A stretch of DNA of 64,000 bases from Sulfurovum sp. (lineage in GTDB: Bacteria > Campylobacterota > Campylobacteria > Campylobacterales > Sulfurovaceae), in the NCBI GenBank assembly GCA_027081115.1, contig JALWLD010000057.1, positions 1 to 64,000 on the forward strand. The letters are read 5' to 3'. The notes beneath the pieces are model-generated. The model did not search any database. It saw only the letters and a program-made list of their open reading frames with translations, and had not been told where the DNA came from. Both the position numbers and the translations under genes were made by a program. Below are positions 61,050 through 64,000 of the stretch, in pieces. Position 1 is the stretch's first letter. Every line of letters begins with the position of its first letter.

Positions 61050-62840
61050 ATGAAGCAAACCGCTTGTGCTTTAGACTGTTATGATGCCTGTAAAATTATT
61101 ATGGATGAAAGTGGGTTTCCTAAAATAAAAGGAGATGCAGACCATCCTTCAGGAAATGGTGCTTTATGTACATTGCTAAATAAAAGTATCCACGAAGAAG
61201 CACGTATAGAAAAACCACGTATCAATGGTGTTGAAGTAGGTATGGATGAAGCAATGCACGCAGTAACAGAAGCATTTAAAGCACCTAAATCATTGCTTTG
61301 GCGTGGTTCTGGTAATATGGGTGTAATGCAGGAAATAACGAATCTTTTTATGAAAAAGGTTGGTGGGACACTTACCAAAGGGAGTTTGTGTGATGCTGCG
61401 GGGGAAGCAGGTATTATTGAGGGTAGAGGTGTCAACAAAGGTCTTCCTTTAGAACAGATAAAAAAAGCAGAGACAGTGGTTATCTGGGGACGTAATGTAA
61501 CTGTAACCAATGCTCATTTGATGCCTTTTTTGGAAGGTAAAAAGATTGTAGTCATCGACCCGGTTAAAACAGCCATCGCTAAAAAAGCAGATTTTCATCT
61601 GCAAATCAGGCCACGTACTGATTTTTACATTGCTGTGCTGCTGGCACGTTTTGTCTATATGGAAGATGGGCAGCATGATGAGTGGCTTGAAGAGTTTGCC
61701 TCTGAATATGAAGACTTTTATGATTTTACCCGTGAACATCGCATTAAACCTATTTTAGAGTATTGCTGTACACACTTAGGTGAGATGGGGCAGATACTTG
61801 AACATATGCGCAATAAAAAGGTAGTATTTTTGGTTGGTACCGGTGTACAGAAGTACTCTATCGGTCACTCTGCTTTGCATGCTATTGACTCTTTGGCTGC
61901 CACTTTGGGACTTTTTGGTAAAGAGGGGTGTGGTGTGCATTATCTTTCAAATTCCAAACTTGGTTTTGAAAATCCTTTTGATGTAAAGTGCAACACTGTA
62001 CAAAAAGCAACCACAGACTTTGCTTCATTTGACACAGTGTTGGTACAGGGAGGAAACCCTGCTGAATCTATGCCTGATTCTACACGTGTACGTACAGGTT
62101 TGGAGAGTGTGGAAAATCTTATCTATTTTGGACTTTATGAGAATGAAACTTCAAAAAGAGCCAAGATCGTCATTCCTGCTAAGAACTTTTTTGAAAAAGT
62201 GGATGTACGTTTGAGTTATGGACATCAGTATATACACAAGATGAATAAAATAGTCGAATCTAACATAGGTATCTCTGAATATGAATTTACAAAACAGCTT
62301 TTTGCTGCCTTTGGTTTTGAAAGTTTGGAGAGTGAAGAGACGTATATTGAAGGCTGGCTTGATCAGTGTGGTGAAGAGGAGGGTGAGTATATTTCTCCTG
62401 CTTATGAAGCTTTGCCGTATGAAGAGGGTTTTGGAGAGGACGGTGATGATGAATTTGTTTTTATGGATGAATTTGATGATACCTTTATCAATACCAAAAG
62501 TTTAACGAAAATACGTACATCGAAGAAGAATAAGATCACAGATGAGCGTCTGTGGTTACTCTCACCCAAAACCAATAAATCACTCAATACTCAGTTCAAC
62601 AGGGGTACTACTGTACAACTTCATCCAGAACTTGGCTACACTGAAGGTGAAGAGGTATTACTTTCTTCAGAACATGGCTCTCACAGTTTTATTGTTCACT
62701 TAAATGAAGATCTTCGTCCCGACTGTGCACTCGTTTCAAGCAATACAATAGGTGTAAATTTTCTGACACCAGCCATAGTAAGTGATGAGGGAGACAATGC
62801 CTGTTATCAGGAAGTGAAAGTAGAAGTAAAAAGAGTATGA
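61050..62840 (+). CDS. Molybdopterin oxidoreductase (DMSO-reductase superfamily)
   Basis: A 596-residue cytoplasmic Mo/W-bis-MGD enzyme. It opens with the 4Fe-4S motif C6-x3-C10-x3-C14 and C40 (ACALDCYDAC, GALC). SLLWRGSGNMG and VVIWGRNVTVTNAHLMPF are MGD-binding regions, and the C-terminal beta-barrel starts LHPELGYTEGEEVLLSS. Cys114 in KGSLCDAAGEAG is a possible metal ligand (inference). An Asp/Glu-rich insertion at about 443-480 (EGFGEDGDDEFVFMDEFDD) is unusual. No Tat signal and no obvious small subunits. The reaction is unknown. Confidence 0.88.
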   Translation: MKQTACALDCYDACKIIMDESGFPKIKGDADHPSGNGALCTLLNKSIHEEARIEKPRINGVEVGMDEAMHAVTEAFKAPKSLLWRGSGNMGVMQEITNLFMKKVGGTLTKGSLCDAAGEAGIIEGRGVNKGLPLEQIKKAETVVIWGRNVTVTNAHLMPFLEGKKIVVIDPVKTAIAKKADFHLQIRPRTDFYIAVLLARFVYMEDGQHDEWLEEFASEYEDFYDFTREHRIKPILEYCCTHLGEMGQILEHMRNKKVVFLVGTGVQKYSIGHSALHAIDSLAATLGLFGKEGCGVHYLSNSKLGFENPFDVKCNTVQKATTDFASFDTVLVQGGNPAESMPDSTRVRTGLESVENLIYFGLYENETSKRAKIVIPAKNFFEKVDVRLSYGHQYIHKMNKIVESNIGISEYEFTKQLFAAFGFESLESEETYIEGWLDQCGEEEGEYISPAYEALPYEEGFGEDGDDEFVFMDEFDDTFINTKSLTKIRTSKKNKITDERLWLLSPKTNKSLNTQFNRGTTVQLHPELGYTEGEEVLLSSEHGSHSFIVHLNEDLRPDCALVSSNTIGVNFLTPAIVSDEGDNACYQEVKVEVKRV

Positions 62841-64000
62841 AATCCTGTAACACTTTTGGTAGAATCGTGTTAGTCTTACTTCTTTATCTGTTTCCTTTGT
62901 ATCTTTTATCTGCTGAGCGTATTGATATTATTATCCCCAAACCCCAAAAGTGTGTTGCTTCTAAAGGCCATTTTGTTTTAAATAAACAAACGGGCTATAG
63001 TTCTGACAGTAGACTTGCTGTAAATGCTATTGTTTACTTGCAAGAGCACTTAAAACAGAGTGCCGGATATAGGTTGTCAAAGCGTAGTCGGTCCAAAGCA
63101 GCATTGCATTTTCATTACACTCTGAAAAGTGTCAAAAAGGCTGAAGGCTACAGGCTTATCATTTCAAAAGAGAATATTCAGATTGAAGCTAGGGACAGTG
63201 CAGGTTTTTTCTATGGGGTTGTCTCCTTGTTACAATTAATGGACCCCGTTATATGGGGAACAAAAAGAGCTAAAAATATATGGTCTATTCCTAGCTGTAA
63301 TATAGAAGATTATCCTCGTTTCAAGTGGCGTGGTCTGATGCTGGACTCTTCACGGAATTTCTTTTCAAAATCATATGTGGAAAAGTTCATTGACAGGATG
63401 GCACAGCATAAACTCAACCGATTTCATTGGCACCTGACAGATGATGAAGGATGGCGTATAGAGATCAAGAAGTACCCTCTGCTTACAAGTGTAGGAGCAA
63501 AACGTGGACCGGGTACGAAATTACCTTTTTCAACCTACCCGGCTATGCGTGGTTCAAAAAAAAGAGTACAATCGGGGTATTATTCTCAAAAAGATATCAG
63601 GGAAATAGTTACCTATGCCAAAGCAAGAGCTATAGAGATCATTCCTGAGATTGATATGCCAGCTCATGCTAAAGCAGCGCTTATTTCTTACCCCAAACTT
63701 TTGAAGGATCCTCAAGATAAAAGTCGTTACCGTTCGGTACAGATGGTTTCCAACAATACCCTAAATCCAGGTATGGACAGTACCTATGTGTTTATAGATA
63801 ATGTGATTGCCGAAGTGAGTAGACTCTTCCCTTTTGGTTATATACATGTAGGTGGTGATGAAGTACCTAAAGGTGCCTGGAAAAAGTCTCCAGCAGTAGT
63901 ACAAATCATGCAAAAGAAAGGCTTGAAAAACAATCAGGAAGTAGAAGAGTATTTCTTTACCCGTATCGATAAAATACTAGAGAAACACCATAAAAAGATG
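62837..64000 (+). CDS. Beta-N-acetylhexosaminidase (GH20), truncated by window end
   Basis: The first 388 codons of an exported glycoside hydrolase. The ATG at 62837 overlaps the stop of the oxidoreductase (ATGA). A signal segment (IVLVLLLYLFPLYLLSA) is followed by a GH20b N-terminal domain and the catalytic barrel: WRGLMLDSSRNFFSK, LNRFHWHLTDDEGWRIEI, and the catalytic Asp-Glu pair in HVGGDEVP (about 337-344). Substrates are terminal GlcNAc/GalNAc residues of chitin oligomers, peptidoglycan or glycans. The 3' end lies outside the window. Confidence 0.92.
   Translation, partial: MKSCNTFGRIVLVLLLYLFPLYLLSAERIDIIIPKPQKCVASKGHFVLNKQTGYSSDSRLAVNAIVYLQEHLKQSAGYRLSKRSRSKAALHFHYTLKSVKKAEGYRLIISKENIQIEARDSAGFFYGVVSLLQLMDPVIWGTKRAKNIWSIPSCNIEDYPRFKWRGLMLDSSRNFFSKSYVEKFIDRMAQHKLNRFHWHLTDDEGWRIEIKKYPLLTSVGAKRGPGTKLPFSTYPAMRGSKKRVQSGYYSQKDIREIVTYAKARAIEIIPEIDMPAHAKAALISYPKLLKDPQDKSRYRSVQMVSNNTLNPGMDSTYVFIDNVIAEVSRLFPFGYIHVGGDEVPKGAWKKSPAVVQIMQKKGLKNNQEVEEYFFTRIDKILEKHHKKM

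Overview
The window looks like the chromosome of a chemolithoautotrophic Campylobacterota bacterium, probably Sulfurovum-like (inference). The evidence is a cluster of reductive-TCA-type genes (monomeric isocitrate dehydrogenase, malate dehydrogenase, fumarase, succinyl-CoA synthetase, four-subunit 2-oxoglutarate:ferredoxin oxidoreductase), many iron-sulfur and haem proteins, AT-rich DNA and short intergenic spaces. No species was assigned by any search.

Layout. 1-8.8 kb: a divergent pair of small exported proteins (one a c-type cytochrome), a lone HlyD-type adaptor, an FAD/NAD(P) oxidoreductase, a DJ-1 protein, dnaE and two uncharacterised genes. 9.0-19.3 kb: the central-carbon block icd, mdh-fumC, sucCD and oorDABC. 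19.5-19.9 kb: rnpB, the RNase P RNA gene.

19.86-33.10 kb: an apparently complete filamentous-phage (inovirus) prophage inserted into the 3' end of rnpB. It has a tyrosine integrase, an HUH rolling-circle initiator, a cluster of five hairpins between the secretin and replication genes (likely origin/packaging region), ssDNA-binding protein, major coat, adsorption protein, pVI-like protein, Zot/pI ATPase and secretin, in the same cyclic order as M13. It also has three very short membrane-protein genes, a GIY-YIG protein, a MazF/PemK-like protein and two very AT-rich cargo genes. A 15-bp near-identical repeat marks both ends. The phage-derived copy now completes rnpB and puts one mismatch in the terminal P1 helix; the displaced right-hand copy matches the rnpB 5' end perfectly.

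33.5-39.4 kb: a His-rich small protein plus a complete heavy-metal RND efflux operon (outer-membrane factor, adaptor, CzcA/CusA-type pump) behind a 28-bp palindrome. 39.5-51.6 kb: a seven-gene minus-strand operon of unusual composition: TonB receptor, CcdA/DsbD-like membrane protein, a 918-residue polyferredoxin fused to a NosL-like metal site and a DUF4198-like region, a NapH-like polyferredoxin, an HgdB-type double-cubane-like reductase with its BadF/HgdC ATPase, and an RND exporter. I infer a metal or metal-cofactor uptake and reduction system; it is the best candidate here for an undescribed pathway.

52.3-58.2 kb: six minus-strand genes that together could make a uronic-acid (galacturonic acid) lipid A/LPS decoration. 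58.3-64 kb: coiled-coil and TPR proteins, another lone adaptor, a molybdopterin oxidoreductase with an acidic insertion, and the start of a GH20 beta-hexosaminidase that runs off the window.
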